Positions 47,753 to 57,736 are shown, counted from the stretch's first letter. The stretch is 64,000 bases of DNA from Pseudomonas sp. ACN8 (GCF_002303925.1 NZ_MRCS01000033.1:1-64000); one strand, 5' to 3'. Program-made: numbers and translations. Notes: a model not told the origin generated them from the sequence alone.

Positions 47753-48827
47753 GTTCGCCTGGCCGTGGATCTTCGCCCTGTTGCCGCTGCCGTGGCTGAT
47801 GCGCATCGTATTGCCGGTGGCCGACAGTGGCGAACCGGCGCTCAAGGTCAGCTTCCTCAGCGATCTGGAAGGCCTCGCCGGGCGTCGCGCCCGGGCCAAC
47901 CTGCCGGCATGGCGCCAGCAGGCACCCTTCATACTGCTGTGGCTGTTGCTGTTGCTCGCGGCGGCGCGCCCACAGTGGCTCGGCGAACCCTTGCCGATTG
48001 CCGCCAGCGGCCGTGACTTGCTGGTGGCGGTGGACGTTTCCGGTTCCATGGACTTCCCTGACATGCAGTGGCAGGACGAAGAAGTGAGTCGACTGGCGCT
48101 GGTCCAGCACTTGCTCGGCGATTTCCTCGAAAGCCGCGAAGGTGACCGGGTCGGCCTGATCCTGTTCGGTAGCCAGGCCTACCTGCAAGCCCCGTTGACT
48201 TTCGACCGCCATACCGTACGCGTCTGGCTCGACGAAGCACGCATCGGTATTGCCGGCAAAAACACCGCCATCGGCGATGCCATCGGCCTGGCCCTCAAGC
48301 GCCTGCGCTCGCGCCCGGCAACCAGCCGCGTGCTGATCCTGGTCACCGACGGCGCCAACAATGGCGGTGAAATCGATCCGCTCACCGCTGCACGGCTGGC
48401 GGCCAGGGAAGGCGTGAAAATCTACCCGATCGGCATCGGTGCCGATCCGGAGCAAAGCGGCTCCGTGGGCTTGCTCGGTGTCAATCCGAGCCTGGACCTT
48501 GACGAGCCGTCCCTCAAAGCCATCGCCGAAGCCACCGGCGGCCAGTATTTCCGCGCCCACGATGGCAACGAACTGCAATCGATCAAGGACACCCTTGACC
48601 AACTCGAGCCCGTGGCCCAGCAACCGACCCAGGCCCGCCCGGCCCAAGCCTTGTATCACTGGCCACTGGCCCTGGCGCTGTGGTTGAGCATGCTGCTGCT
48701 GGCCCCCGTACTCTGGCCGGACAACCCGTTGCAACGCTTGCTTACCAAGGATCTGTTTTTGCAGACGCAATTGCTGCCCGACTGGCGCCAGCGGCTCAAA
48801 CGCCTGCGCCTGCGGAGGCGCCGATGA
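47745..48827 (+). CDS. BatA-like VWA-domain membrane protein, second cluster
   Basis: 360 residues. Helices at about 5-23 and 60-75, then a VWA domain with complete metal site: Asp97, Ser99, Ser101 (AVDVSGSMD), Thr in GKNTAIGDAIG and Asp in LVTDGANN. A C-terminal helix (WPLALALWLSMLLLAPV) and basic tail follow. It overlaps the DUF4381 gene by 8 bases. Confidence 0.9.
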   Translation: MFEFAWPWIFALLPLPWLMRIVLPVADSGEPALKVSFLSDLEGLAGRRARANLPAWRQQAPFILLWLLLLLAAARPQWLGEPLPIAASGRDLLVAVDVSGSMDFPDMQWQDEEVSRLALVQHLLGDFLESREGDRVGLILFGSQAYLQAPLTFDRHTVRVWLDEARIGIAGKNTAIGDAIGLALKRLRSRPATSRVLILVTDGANNGGEIDPLTAARLAAREGVKIYPIGIGADPEQSGSVGLLGVNPSLDLDEPSLKAIAEATGGQYFRAHDGNELQSIKDTLDQLEPVAQQPTQARPAQALYHWPLALALWLSMLLLAPVLWPDNPLQRLLTKDLFLQTQLLPDWRQRLKRLRLRRRR

Positions 48828-50560
48828 GTGCGCTGTGGCCTTACTGGTTCCGCCCCTGGTGGCTGTTGTTGCTGCCGGTGCTTGGCTGGCTGCTCTGGCA
48901 ACTCTGGCATCGCAAGAAGCGCGCCGGGCGCTGGCAGATGATCCTGCCACCGGCCTTTCACGCAGCACTGCTCAGCGGTGGCAGTGGTCGCGACAGTAAA
49001 TTACCCTGGATCGCCCTCGGTCTGGCGTGGCTGTTGACCGTGCTCGCCTTGTTGGGTCCGAGCTGGCAGCGTGTCGAGCAGACCAGTCAAAAGCCCGCCG
49101 ACCCGCTGGTGGTGATTCTCGAGCTGACCCCGGAAATGCTCGCCACCGACGTCACGCCCAACCGACTCGAACAGGCACGACGCAAGCTGCTTGATCTGCT
49201 GCAGATTCGCAGCGACGCGCAAACCGCCATCGTCGTCTACGCCGGCAGTGCCCACACGCTTGTACCGCTGTCAGATGATCTTTCCACCAGCCGCAATCTG
49301 CTGGATGCGCTGAAACCGTCGTTGATGCCGGAGGCCGGTCATCGCGCCGATCTGGCGGTGCTCAAGGCCCTCTCGCTGCTCGATCAGGCTGCTTTGGGCG
49401 ACGGCCGGATCCTGCTGATCGGTTCGTCCCTGACCGACCAGGAGCGGCTGGGCATCCGTCGCGCGCTGATCGGCAAATCGACTCAATTGCTGATGCTCGG
49501 CATCGGCACCGCCGAAGGCTCGCCGATCACCCAAGAGGACGGCAGCTTCCTCAAGGACGAACAAGGCGCAATCCTCGTGCCGCGCCTCGACGAGCCCGGC
49601 TTGAAAAATTTTGCCAGTGACCTGGATGGGCGCTATCGCCAGGCACGCCTGGACGATAGCGACCTGCACGCCCTTGGCCTGCTCGACGGTCCACGCCACT
49701 TGCGCAACGACGGTCAGACCTTGCGCCTGGACACCTGGGCCGATCAGGGTTACTGGCTGCTGCTGCCACTGTTGCTGCTCGCGGCCTGCGCGGGACGTCG
49801 CGGTTGGCTGCTGTGCCTGCCACTGCTATTGGCGCTGCCTCAACCGAGCTACGCCTTCGACCTCGCGGACCTTTGGCTGCGCCCTGATCAACAAGGCCTG
49901 CATTTACTCAAGCAAAAGCGCCCCGCCCAGGCCTCGCGACGTTTCGAAAACCATCAGTGGCAAGGCGTGGCGCTCTATGAGGCCGGCGACTACACGGGCG
50001 CCGCCGAGCGGTTTGCCGAAGGCGACGATGCCCACGCCCACTACAATCGAGGCAATGCCCTGGCCAAAAGCGGTGAACTGGAGGCTGCCCTGGACGCTTA
50101 CGAGCAGGCACTGGAGCGTCAACCGGATCTGCGTCCGGCACTGACCAACAAGGCGCTGGTCGAACGTCTGCTCAAGGAGAAAAACACGCCACCCCCTCCT
50201 GAGCCAGACGCCAGCAACGCCCGGACCGAAGCCGAATCCCGGGAGCCGCCGCCCGGTGCCGCCGCCCAGCCCTCGAGCAGCGGCGAACCGAAAACCGAGG
50301 GGCAACCGCCCCGCCCGGGTGAGGAGCAACCCGCCACCAGACCGCCGAAACCGGGGACCAACGAGGTACCGGGCAGCGAACTGGGTGACGAACAACACAC
50401 CACACCGCCCTTGCGCCCGGCCACCGACAGCATCGAAGGTGAACAGCGCCAGGCACTGGAGCAGTGGCTGCGACAGATCCCGGATGACCCCGGTGAACTG
50501 CTCAGGCGCAAATTCTGGTACGAACAGCAACAACATCAGGATCAGGAAGAAACTCGATGA
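48824..50560 (+). CDS. BatB/BatC-like VWA-TPR fusion with degenerate metal site, second cluster
   Basis: 578 residues. Helices at about 8-28 and 60-78, a VWA-like domain (about 92-300), helices near 308-345, a TPR segment (about 365-440; AHYNRGNALAKSGELEAALD) and a long Pro/Glu-rich tail (about 450-540) ending RRKFWYEQQQHQDQEETR. The expected DxSxS site is Glu100-x-Thr102-x-Glu104 in VILELTPEMLATD, where the first-cluster protein has AIDLSPSMDAGD. Mg binding is therefore probably lost or changed. GGAGG lies directly upstream of ATG 48824, and the start overlaps the BatA-like stop by 4 bases. Confidence 0.88.
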   Translation: MSALWPYWFRPWWLLLLPVLGWLLWQLWHRKKRAGRWQMILPPAFHAALLSGGSGRDSKLPWIALGLAWLLTVLALLGPSWQRVEQTSQKPADPLVVILELTPEMLATDVTPNRLEQARRKLLDLLQIRSDAQTAIVVYAGSAHTLVPLSDDLSTSRNLLDALKPSLMPEAGHRADLAVLKALSLLDQAALGDGRILLIGSSLTDQERLGIRRALIGKSTQLLMLGIGTAEGSPITQEDGSFLKDEQGAILVPRLDEPGLKNFASDLDGRYRQARLDDSDLHALGLLDGPRHLRNDGQTLRLDTWADQGYWLLLPLLLLAACAGRRGWLLCLPLLLALPQPSYAFDLADLWLRPDQQGLHLLKQKRPAQASRRFENHQWQGVALYEAGDYTGAAERFAEGDDAHAHYNRGNALAKSGELEAALDAYEQALERQPDLRPALTNKALVERLLKEKNTPPPPEPDASNARTEAESREPPPGAAAQPSSSGEPKTEGQPPRPGEEQPATRPPKPGTNEVPGSELGDEQHTTPPLRPATDSIEGEQRQALEQWLRQIPDDPGELLRRKFWYEQQQHQDQEETR

Positions 50561-52206
50561 CCCGCTTCACCGTTTTATTGCTCGCGCTGCTGCATGGCCT
50601 GTTGTTCTGCACGGTTCAGGCACAGGCAGCAGAACTGGTCGCCAGTGTTGATCGCAGTCGCCTGAGCTCGGGCGAGACGGTCGAGCTGACCCTGGAATCA
50701 AGTGATGTCACCCAGTTCGGCAAACCTGACCTGGCAGCGCTTGAGCCTTTGTTCGAAGTACGCGGCACACGCCAGGTCAACCAGCTGAACACCCTGAGCG
50801 GTGAAAACCAGGCCACTACTCGCTGGATCGTCACCCTTTTGCCCCGGCAAAACGGCAGCGTGGTGATTCCGTCACTGCAACTGGGTGAACTGCAGAGCCA
50901 GCCGATCACCCTGCAAGTGGTCGAGAGCGAAACACCGGACATCCCGGACAAGCGTGCCGCGGTGTTCATTGATGCCAGCCTCGATCAAACCAGCGTGTAC
51001 GTACAGGCCCAGGCGGTTCTGACCCTGCGCATCTACCATTCGGTATCGCTGTACGACGACAGCAGCCTGCCACCCTTGCAGATACCTGACGCGCGCATCG
51101 AACAATTGGGCGAATCGCGCACCTACGAAAAAGACATCGACGGCCAGCGCCACGGCGTGATCGAAATGCGCTACGCGATCTACCCGCAACACAGTGGCGA
51201 ACTGATCATTCCGGCACAGGTCTTCAACGCCGCGCTGGTCGACCCGCAACCGGTACAGGACGCCGCCCAGGGACCGAAAGCCGGCAAGCTGATGCGCGTC
51301 ACTTCGGCCGAACTGTTGTTGACGGTCAAGGCCAAGCCCATCACCTATCCGGCCGATGCCCCCTGGCTGCCAGCGCGCAGCCTGACCCTGAGCGAAAGCT
51401 GGAACCCGGAGCCGGATCACACTCAGGTCGGTGATTCACTGACCCGCAGCCTGACGGTAAAAGCCGAAGGCTTGTCCAGCACCCAACTGCCACCGCTGCC
51501 CGGCACCGATGTCGGTGGTCTGCGTCGTTACCCGGATCAACCGGTGCTCGGCAACCAGAACAGCGAACGCGGCCTGGTCGGCAGCCGCGAAGACCGCGAG
51601 GCCCTGGTGCCGACACGGACCGGCGCCATCGAATTGCCCACCGTCGACGTGGTCTGGTGGAACACCTTTGAAGACCATCTGGAACACAGCAGCCTGCCGG
51701 CTCGCACACTGCACGTGACGGCCAACCCGAGCCTGATGGTCGACACCCCCGCCGGTGCCTCACCGGTCGATGCCGGCACCGACAGCGAAGCAATCTGGCG
51801 CTGGAAACTCAGCACCCTGATCCTGGCCTGCACCACCCTGCTCGGCTTCGGTCTCTGGTGGCGTGGCCGCTGGCAACCGGCGGTGGCGCGAGTCGCTCAA
51901 ACCGGCCCGAGCCCGCGCACCGTACTCGACGACCTCAAGCGCGCGTGCCAGGCCAACGATTCCCACGCCACCCGCCAGGCCCTCGACGCCTGGGCCCGCC
52001 AACAACCGGAAACCCTGGCCGACATGGCCGCCCGCTTCGTGCCACTGTCCAACGCCCTCGACGGCCTGAACGGCGCGCTGTACAGCGAAACCGGCCAGTA
52101 CTGGCAAGGTGACGAGTTGTGGCGGGCGATCAAGGCGATCCCGATGGCCGAACGGGTGCAGGACCCGGTCGGTGACAGTGGGTTGCCGCCGCTTTATCCC
52201 AAATAA
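50557..52206 (+). CDS. BatD-like protein, second cluster
   Basis: 549 residues with a clean signal peptide (FTVLLLALLHGLLFCTVQAQA), Ig-like beta domains (for example VYVQAQAVLTLRIYHSVSLY), and a membrane helix near 408-425 (STLILACTTLLGFGLWW) with a helical cytosolic tail. In contrast to the first-cluster copy there is no repeat insertion. Overlaps the previous gene by 4 bases (ATGA). BatD proteins help present the VWA/TPR complex at the periplasmic face. Confidence 0.88.
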   Translation: MTRFTVLLLALLHGLLFCTVQAQAAELVASVDRSRLSSGETVELTLESSDVTQFGKPDLAALEPLFEVRGTRQVNQLNTLSGENQATTRWIVTLLPRQNGSVVIPSLQLGELQSQPITLQVVESETPDIPDKRAAVFIDASLDQTSVYVQAQAVLTLRIYHSVSLYDDSSLPPLQIPDARIEQLGESRTYEKDIDGQRHGVIEMRYAIYPQHSGELIIPAQVFNAALVDPQPVQDAAQGPKAGKLMRVTSAELLLTVKAKPITYPADAPWLPARSLTLSESWNPEPDHTQVGDSLTRSLTVKAEGLSSTQLPPLPGTDVGGLRRYPDQPVLGNQNSERGLVGSREDREALVPTRTGAIELPTVDVVWWNTFEDHLEHSSLPARTLHVTANPSLMVDTPAGASPVDAGTDSEAIWRWKLSTLILACTTLLGFGLWWRGRWQPAVARVAQTGPSPRTVLDDLKRACQANDSHATRQALDAWARQQPETLADMAARFVPLSNALDGLNGALYSETGQYWQGDELWRAIKAIPMAERVQDPVGDSGLPPLYPK

Positions 52207-52210
52207 TCTA

Positions 52211-52245
52211 AAAGCAGCGTCAGTAACTGACTCTGGCGCTGCTTC
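52211..52245 (+). terminator. Hairpin, possible terminator, between batD-like and sbcD genes
   Basis: AAGCAGCGTCAG and CTGGCGCTGCTT (52211-52243) form a stem with one unpaired base. The following T run is weak (CTGTAT), so termination is doubtful. Confidence 0.45.
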
Positions 52246-52260
52246 TGTATGGAATTGCTC

Positions 52261-53505
52261 ATGCGTCTGTTTCACACCTCCGACTGGCACCTCGGGCAGA
52301 ACCTGCACGGCCAGGATCGCGATTTCGAGCACGGCTGCTTTCTCGAGTGGCTGTTGCGCCAGCTGAAACTGGATCAACCGGATGTGCTGTTGATCGCTGG
52401 CGATATCTTCGACACGGTCAATCCGCCGGTCAAAGCCCAGGAACGCCTCTACGACTTTATCGTCAGCGCCCACGAACAGCAGCCGTTGCTGACCATCGTG
52501 ATGATCGCCGGCAACCACGACTCCGGCTCGCGGATCGAACTGCCCGCACCCTTGATGCGGCGCTTACGCACTCATGCGCTTGGTCGTGTGCTGTGGCTGG
52601 ACGACGGGCAACTGGATGCCGAGCGCCTGTTGCTGCCCTTGCCCGATGCCAGTGGTGAAGTCGCGGGCTGGTGCCTGGCGCTGCCGTTCCTGCGCCCGGC
52701 GGAAGTCACCGGCGCGCATTTGGGTGACAACTACCTGCGCGGGATCGGTCAGGTGCACGAGTGGCTGATCGAAGCGGCCAACGCCAAGCGCCAGCCGGGG
52801 CAGGCATTGATCGCCATCAGCCACGCGCACATGGCCGGCGGTTCGGTGTCGGAAGACTCCGAGCGCAGCCTGATCATCGGCAATGCCGAAGCCCTGCCCG
52901 CCAGCCTGTTCGGGCCGAGCATCAGCTACGTCGCCCTCGGTCACTTGCACAAGCCGCAGAAGGTCAATGGCGAAGAACGCATCCGCTACAGCGGCTCGCC
53001 GATCCCGCTGTCGTTCTCCGAGATCAGCTATCAGCACCAGATTCTCGACATCAAGCTCGACGGCGAAACCCTGGTTAGCGTCGAACCGAAACTGATCCCC
53101 CGCGCGGTCAACCTGCAACGCATCGGCCCGGCGCCATTGAGCGAGATCCTGCTGCAACTGGCGGATCTGCCGAACATCGACCTGTTGGCCGAGATCCAGC
53201 GCCAGCCATGGCTGGAGGTGCGGGTGCGCCTCGACGAGCCGCAGCCCGACCTGCGCAATCAAGTGGAAACCGCCCTGCAAGGCAAGGCCGTGCGCCTGGT
53301 GCGCATCGCCGCCGAGTACGCCGGCAACGGCGGCCGTGACGGTGCCGACGAAGGCAGCACGCTGATCGAACTGGACCAGCTCACGCCTCAGGAACTGTTC
53401 AGCCGCGCCTGGCAGGACAACTATGGCAGCGAGGTCGACGAGCAGACCCTCAAGGACTTTGCCGAGCTGTTGCAGGACGTGCAGATGGAGAGCGAACAAC
53501 CATGA
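52261..53505 (+). CDS. sbcD: Exonuclease subunit SbcD (Mre11-like nuclease)
   Basis: 414 residues. All five metallophosphatase motifs are visible: HTSDWHLG, LIAGDIFD, IAGNHDS, SHAHM and GHLHKPQ. The C-terminal cap domain follows. With SbcC it cleaves DNA hairpins and protein-blocked ends. ATG 52261 begins MRLFHTSDWHLGQ, the standard N-terminus; an ATG four codons upstream is less likely. sbcC overlaps the stop by four bases. Confidence 0.96.
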   Translation: MRLFHTSDWHLGQNLHGQDRDFEHGCFLEWLLRQLKLDQPDVLLIAGDIFDTVNPPVKAQERLYDFIVSAHEQQPLLTIVMIAGNHDSGSRIELPAPLMRRLRTHALGRVLWLDDGQLDAERLLLPLPDASGEVAGWCLALPFLRPAEVTGAHLGDNYLRGIGQVHEWLIEAANAKRQPGQALIAISHAHMAGGSVSEDSERSLIIGNAEALPASLFGPSISYVALGHLHKPQKVNGEERIRYSGSPIPLSFSEISYQHQILDIKLDGETLVSVEPKLIPRAVNLQRIGPAPLSEILLQLADLPNIDLLAEIQRQPWLEVRVRLDEPQPDLRNQVETALQGKAVRLVRIAAEYAGNGGRDGADEGSTLIELDQLTPQELFSRAWQDNYGSEVDEQTLKDFAELLQDVQMESEQP

Positions 53506-56500
53506 AAATCCTCGCGATCCGCCTGAAAAACCTCGCCTCGCTGGCCGGGCCGTTTGAAATCGACTTCACCGCCGAACCCCTGGCCAGTGCCGGACTGTTC
53601 GCCATCACCGGCCCCACCGGCGCCGGCAAAAGCACCCTGCTCGATGCCCTGTGCCTGGCACTGTTTGGCGCCGTACCGCGCCTGAATAATACCGGCCGCG
53701 ACGCCAAGGTGCCGGACGCCGACGGCGAAATCGCTACCGGCGACCCGCGCACCCTGCTGCGTCGCGGCACGGGTGAAGGCTATGCGGAAGTGGATTTCGT
53801 CGGTGTCGACGGCCGTCGTTATCGCGCCCGCTGGGAGGCCAATCGTGCCCGGGACAAGGCCGCCGGCAAGCTACAGGCCAGCCGCCAGAGTTTGCGCGAC
53901 ATCGATCAGGATCAATTGCTCGCCAGCCAGAAAGGCGAATACAAGACTCAGCTCGAAGCCGCGCTAGGCCTGAATTTCGAACAGTTCACCCGCGCGGTGA
54001 TGTTGGCGCAAAGCGAGTTCAGCGCGTTCCTCAAGGCTGACGACAACGACCGCAGCGAACTGCTGGAAAAACTCACCGACACGGCGCTCTACACGCGCCT
54101 GGGTCGTCGCGCCTTCGACAAGACCAAGGAAGCCCGCGAGGCGCACAAGCTGCTGCAGGATCAGGCCAGTGGTGTGACGCCGCTGTCACCCGAAGCCCGT
54201 GCGGAACTGGATGCACGCTTCAACGAAGCGCAGCAGCAGCTCAAGGCCCGGCAGGCGCAACTCAAACAGCTTGAACTGCAGGACACCTGGCTCAAGGACC
54301 TGCGTCGCTTGCAGGACGAACATCTGGCTGCGACTGAACAACTGCAATCGGCACAGACCCACTGGGAAGCCCTTTCCAGTGAGCGCTTGAGGCTCACCCG
54401 CCTCGAACAACTGGCCCCGCAACGGCACCAGTTCGCCCGTAAAGCCGAGGTCGATGCGCTGCTGACACCCTTGGCAACGCACATTGCCTTGCACACGCAG
54501 CAGCACGGCGAACTCGGCGAGCGCCAGACGCAGCTTGAGCAGCAACTAAGCAGCGCCCGGATCGCCTTGAGCGAAACCCAACAGCGACAAACCGACAGCA
54601 CGCCGTTGCTGCGTCAGGCCTTCGAAGCGCAAAGCACCCTCGCCCGCCTCGCCAAGGACACCGCCCTCAGCGCCGAAGCCAGGCAACAGGCGCAACAGGC
54701 CTGCAACCAGGGCCAGGGCACGATCCAGACCTTGCTCGATCAACAAGCCCGTGGCGCCGCGGACTTGCAGCGCATCGCCACCGGCCTGGAGCAAAGCACT
54801 CATCTGGCACCGTTGAGCGATGCCTGGAATGCCTACCGTGATCGCCTGCAACAGTTGATGTTGATCGGCAACCGGTTGAATCAGGGCCAGACCGAACTGG
54901 CCAGCCTCGAACACAACGCCGCGAGCACCGAACAAGCGCTGACCGCGCAGAAGCAACAACTGGAGGTGCTGTTCAAGGAGGCCGGCGCCGAACCGGATGC
55001 CGTCGCCGAGCAGATCGGCATCCTGGGCAGCCTGTTGCAGGATAACCGCAAGCAACTGCGCGCCGTCGAAGACCTGGCGCGCCTGTGGGCCAGCCAGCAG
55101 GACCTGGACAAGCGCGGCGCCGAACTGCAACAACGCCAGCTCACCGCGCAGCAGGAACGTGAACGCCTGACCCAGGACGGGGTCAAGGCCAAGGCTGAGC
55201 TGAGCGTTGCCGAACAGACCCTCAACGTCACGCGCGAACTGCTGGAACGCCAGCGCCTGGCGCGCAGTGCCAGTGTCGAAGAACTGCGAGCGCAGTTGCA
55301 GGACGATCAGCCTTGCCCGGTCTGCGGCAGCAACGAGCATCCCTATCATCAGCCCGAAGCCCTGCTGCAAAGCCTCGGTCGTTTTGATGAAAGCGAACAG
55401 GCCAACGCGCAAAAGGCCGTCGACCTGCTCAAGGAAAAGCTCACCGACCTGCGCGCCGAAGTCGGCGGGCTGATCGCCCAGCAAAAGGAACTGCTGCAAC
55501 AGCAGGAGCAACTGGCGACCCAGCAGCAGGCCCTCGCCCCGAGCCTGGAAGCTCACCCACTGGCGACCCAACTGCTGAACCAGGATGCCGCCAAACGCGA
55601 CGCCTGGCTTATCCAGCAAAACAGCCAGCTCAACCAGAGCATCAGCCAGGACGAGCAACGGCAGAGCGCGCTGCTCACCCTGCAACAGGATGCCGCACGC
55701 CTGACCCAGCAACTGCGCCATGCCGAAACCGCACACCAGCAAGCGGCCCAGCACCTGAGCAATCAACAGCGCGAACTGGACAACGACCGCCAGCGCCTGG
55801 ACGAAGAACTCAAGGCATTCGCCAGCCTGCTCCCAGCCGAAACCCTGCAAGCGCTGCGCGTCGAACCGGCCGCGACCTTCATGCAACTCGACCGGCAGAT
55901 CGCCGAGCGCCTGGCGCAACTCGAGCAACAAAAGGAAGAACTGACCGAGCAGCAACAGCGCCAGCAAAACCTGGAGAAGGAACAGGACCGCCAGCAAAGC
56001 CGCGTGCAGCAATTGCAGACCGCCGAACAGCAGTTCACCGAGCTGGCCGAGCAGCAACAGGCGAGCCAGCACACACTCGGGCAATTGCTCGGCGAGCACA
56101 GCAGCGCCGAGCACTGGCAGCAGCAACTGGAACAGGCCGTGGAACAGGCGCGCAGCGCCGAAGCCACGACCGGCCAGGCCCTGCAAAACGTCCACACGCA
56201 ATCAGTGCAAATCGCCGCCGAGCTCAAGGCCCAGCAGGAGCGCTTGCACGCACTGCAAGGCGAAGAACGTGAGCTCGCCGGCAAGATCGGCGACTGGCGG
56301 GCTCGCCATCCCGAACTGGATGACGGCGGCCTCGAAGACTTGCTGCGCGTCGACGATGCCCAGGTCAGCGAACTGCGCCAGCGCTTGCAGCACAGCGAAA
56401 AAGCCATCGAACAGGCCAATGTGCTGGTGCAGGAGCGCGACAAGCGTTTGCTCGATCACCAGGCGCAACACAACGGCAACCTCGATGCCGAACAACTGGC

Positions 56501-57143
56501 CAGTGCGCTGGTCGACCTGCAAAACCTCGCCGCCACCAGCGAGCAACACTGCGCCGAACTGCGCGCCGAGCAGGCCGAGGATCAGCGCCGGCAAAACGCC
56601 AATCAGGCCCTGGCGCAGCAGATCGCCGATGCCTACAACGAGTACCAACGCTGGGCACGCCTGAACGCGTTGATCGGCTCCGCCACCGGCGACACCTTCC
56701 GCAAGATCGCCCAGGCCTACAACCTCGACCTGCTGGTGCATCACGCCAACGTGCAATTGCGCCAACTGGTGCGCCGCTATCGCCTCAAGCGCGGCGGCAG
56801 CATGCTCGGCTTGCTGGTGATGGACACCGAAATGGGCGACGAACTGCGCTCGGTGCATTCGCTGTCCGGCGGCGAGACCTTCCTGGTCTCGCTGGCGCTG
56901 GCCCTGGGCTTGGCGTCGATGGCGTCGAGCACGTTGAAAATCGAGTCGCTGTTCATCGACGAAGGCTTCGGCAGCCTCGATCCGGAATCCCTGCAACTGG
57001 CCATGGACGCCCTCGACGGTTTGCAGGCCCAAGGGCGCAAGGTCGCGGTGATTTCCCACGTACAGGAAATGCATGAACGGATTCCGGTGCAGATTCAGGT
57101 CCAACGTCAGGGCAACGGCCTGAGTACCCTGGAGGTGAAATGA
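53502..57143 (+). CDS. sbcC: Exonuclease subunit SbcC (Rad50-like ATPase)
   Basis: 1213 residues. Walker A is GPTGAGKSTLLDA (about residues 38-50). Two long coiled-coil arms, rich in Gln and Glu, flank the zinc hook CPVCGSNEHPY (Cys605, Cys608). The ABC signature is LSGGETFLVSLALALGLA and Walker B LFIDEGFGSLDPESL near the C-terminus. It forms the SbcCD complex that opens hairpins, limiting long palindromes, which is of interest in a genome with many REP doublets, although those are too short to be known substrates. ATGA overlap with sbcD. Confidence 0.96.
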   Translation: MKILAIRLKNLASLAGPFEIDFTAEPLASAGLFAITGPTGAGKSTLLDALCLALFGAVPRLNNTGRDAKVPDADGEIATGDPRTLLRRGTGEGYAEVDFVGVDGRRYRARWEANRARDKAAGKLQASRQSLRDIDQDQLLASQKGEYKTQLEAALGLNFEQFTRAVMLAQSEFSAFLKADDNDRSELLEKLTDTALYTRLGRRAFDKTKEAREAHKLLQDQASGVTPLSPEARAELDARFNEAQQQLKARQAQLKQLELQDTWLKDLRRLQDEHLAATEQLQSAQTHWEALSSERLRLTRLEQLAPQRHQFARKAEVDALLTPLATHIALHTQQHGELGERQTQLEQQLSSARIALSETQQRQTDSTPLLRQAFEAQSTLARLAKDTALSAEARQQAQQACNQGQGTIQTLLDQQARGAADLQRIATGLEQSTHLAPLSDAWNAYRDRLQQLMLIGNRLNQGQTELASLEHNAASTEQALTAQKQQLEVLFKEAGAEPDAVAEQIGILGSLLQDNRKQLRAVEDLARLWASQQDLDKRGAELQQRQLTAQQERERLTQDGVKAKAELSVAEQTLNVTRELLERQRLARSASVEELRAQLQDDQPCPVCGSNEHPYHQPEALLQSLGRFDESEQANAQKAVDLLKEKLTDLRAEVGGLIAQQKELLQQQEQLATQQQALAPSLEAHPLATQLLNQDAAKRDAWLIQQNSQLNQSISQDEQRQSALLTLQQDAARLTQQLRHAETAHQQAAQHLSNQQRELDNDRQRLDEELKAFASLLPAETLQALRVEPAATFMQLDRQIAERLAQLEQQKEELTEQQQRQQNLEKEQDRQQSRVQQLQTAEQQFTELAEQQQASQHTLGQLLGEHSSAEHWQQQLEQAVEQARSAEATTGQALQNVHTQSVQIAAELKAQQERLHALQGEERELAGKIGDWRARHPELDDGGLEDLLRVDDAQVSELRQRLQHSEKAIEQANVLVQERDKRLLDHQAQHNGNLDAEQLASALVDLQNLAATSEQHCAELRAEQAEDQRRQNANQALAQQIADAYNEYQRWARLNALIGSATGDTFRKIAQAYNLDLLVHHANVQLRQLVRRYRLKRGGSMLGLLVMDTEMGDELRSVHSLSGGETFLVSLALALGLASMASSTLKIESLFIDEGFGSLDPESLQLAMDALDGLQAQGRKVAVISHVQEMHERIPVQIQVQRQGNGLSTLEVK

Positions 57144-57736
57144 ACACCCTGTATTCCTTCCGCCGCTGCCCATACGCCATGCGCGCACGCATGGCCCTGC
57201 GTTATTCGGGCGTGGCCGTGAACATCGTCGAAGTCAGCCTGAAAGCCAAGCCCGCCGAAATGCTCGCGCTGTCGGGCAAAGGCACGGTGCCGGTGCTGAG
57301 CGCCGATGACAGGGTGATCGACGAAAGCCTCGACATCATGCGCTGGGCCCTGGCACAGAACGATCCGCAGGACTGGTTGCTCAAGGCTGATCCTGCTGCT
57401 GCGGCACAAATCGCCCCCCTGATCGAACACAACGATCAGGTGTTCAAAGTGCACTTGAATCGCTACAAGTACGCCGAGCGTTATCCCGAGCAGCCGATGG
57501 AGGTTTATCGCGGCGAGGGTGAGGTGTTTTTGCAAAGGCTGGATGATTTGCTGGAGGGACGCGACTACTTGCTGGCCGATCATCCAAGCCTGGCCGATGT
57601 AGCGTTGATGCCCTTCGTGCGCCAGTTCGCCCACGTCGACCGCGAATGGTTCGCGCAGACACCGTATCGACGGTTGCAGGATTGGTTGCAGCGGTTTCTG
57701 GAGTCGGAACTCTTTACTTCAATCATGAAGAAATAG
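57140..57736 (+). CDS. Glutathione S-transferase-like protein
   Basis: 198 residues. The N-terminal thioredoxin-fold domain starts MNTLYSFRRCPYAMRARMAL with Cys10 at the glutathione site (CPYA, as in glutaredoxin-like GSTs) and the cis-Pro segment GKGTVPVLSADDRVIDESLD. A C-terminal helical domain follows (YLLADHPSLADVALMPFVRQ). Its start overlaps sbcC by four bases, so it is co-expressed with the nuclease genes. Disulfide or glutathione chemistry is likely, substrate unknown. Confidence 0.88.
   Translation: MNTLYSFRRCPYAMRARMALRYSGVAVNIVEVSLKAKPAEMLALSGKGTVPVLSADDRVIDESLDIMRWALAQNDPQDWLLKADPAAAAQIAPLIEHNDQVFKVHLNRYKYAERYPEQPMEVYRGEGEVFLQRLDDLLEGRDYLLADHPSLADVALMPFVRQFAHVDREWFAQTPYRRLQDWLQRFLESELFTSIMKK

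Noticed and set aside
54546..56201. A 551-codon open frame antisense to sbcC, rich in Leu
   Set aside because: It is the complement of the Gln/Glu-rich coiled coil of SbcC (CAG and CTG swap), not a membrane protein.
53502..57143. SbcCD as part of an anti-phage defence island
   Set aside because: The sbcD-sbcC pair is the ordinary chromosomal DNA-repair nuclease and its neighbours are a GST-like gene and tiny exported proteins, not defence genes.
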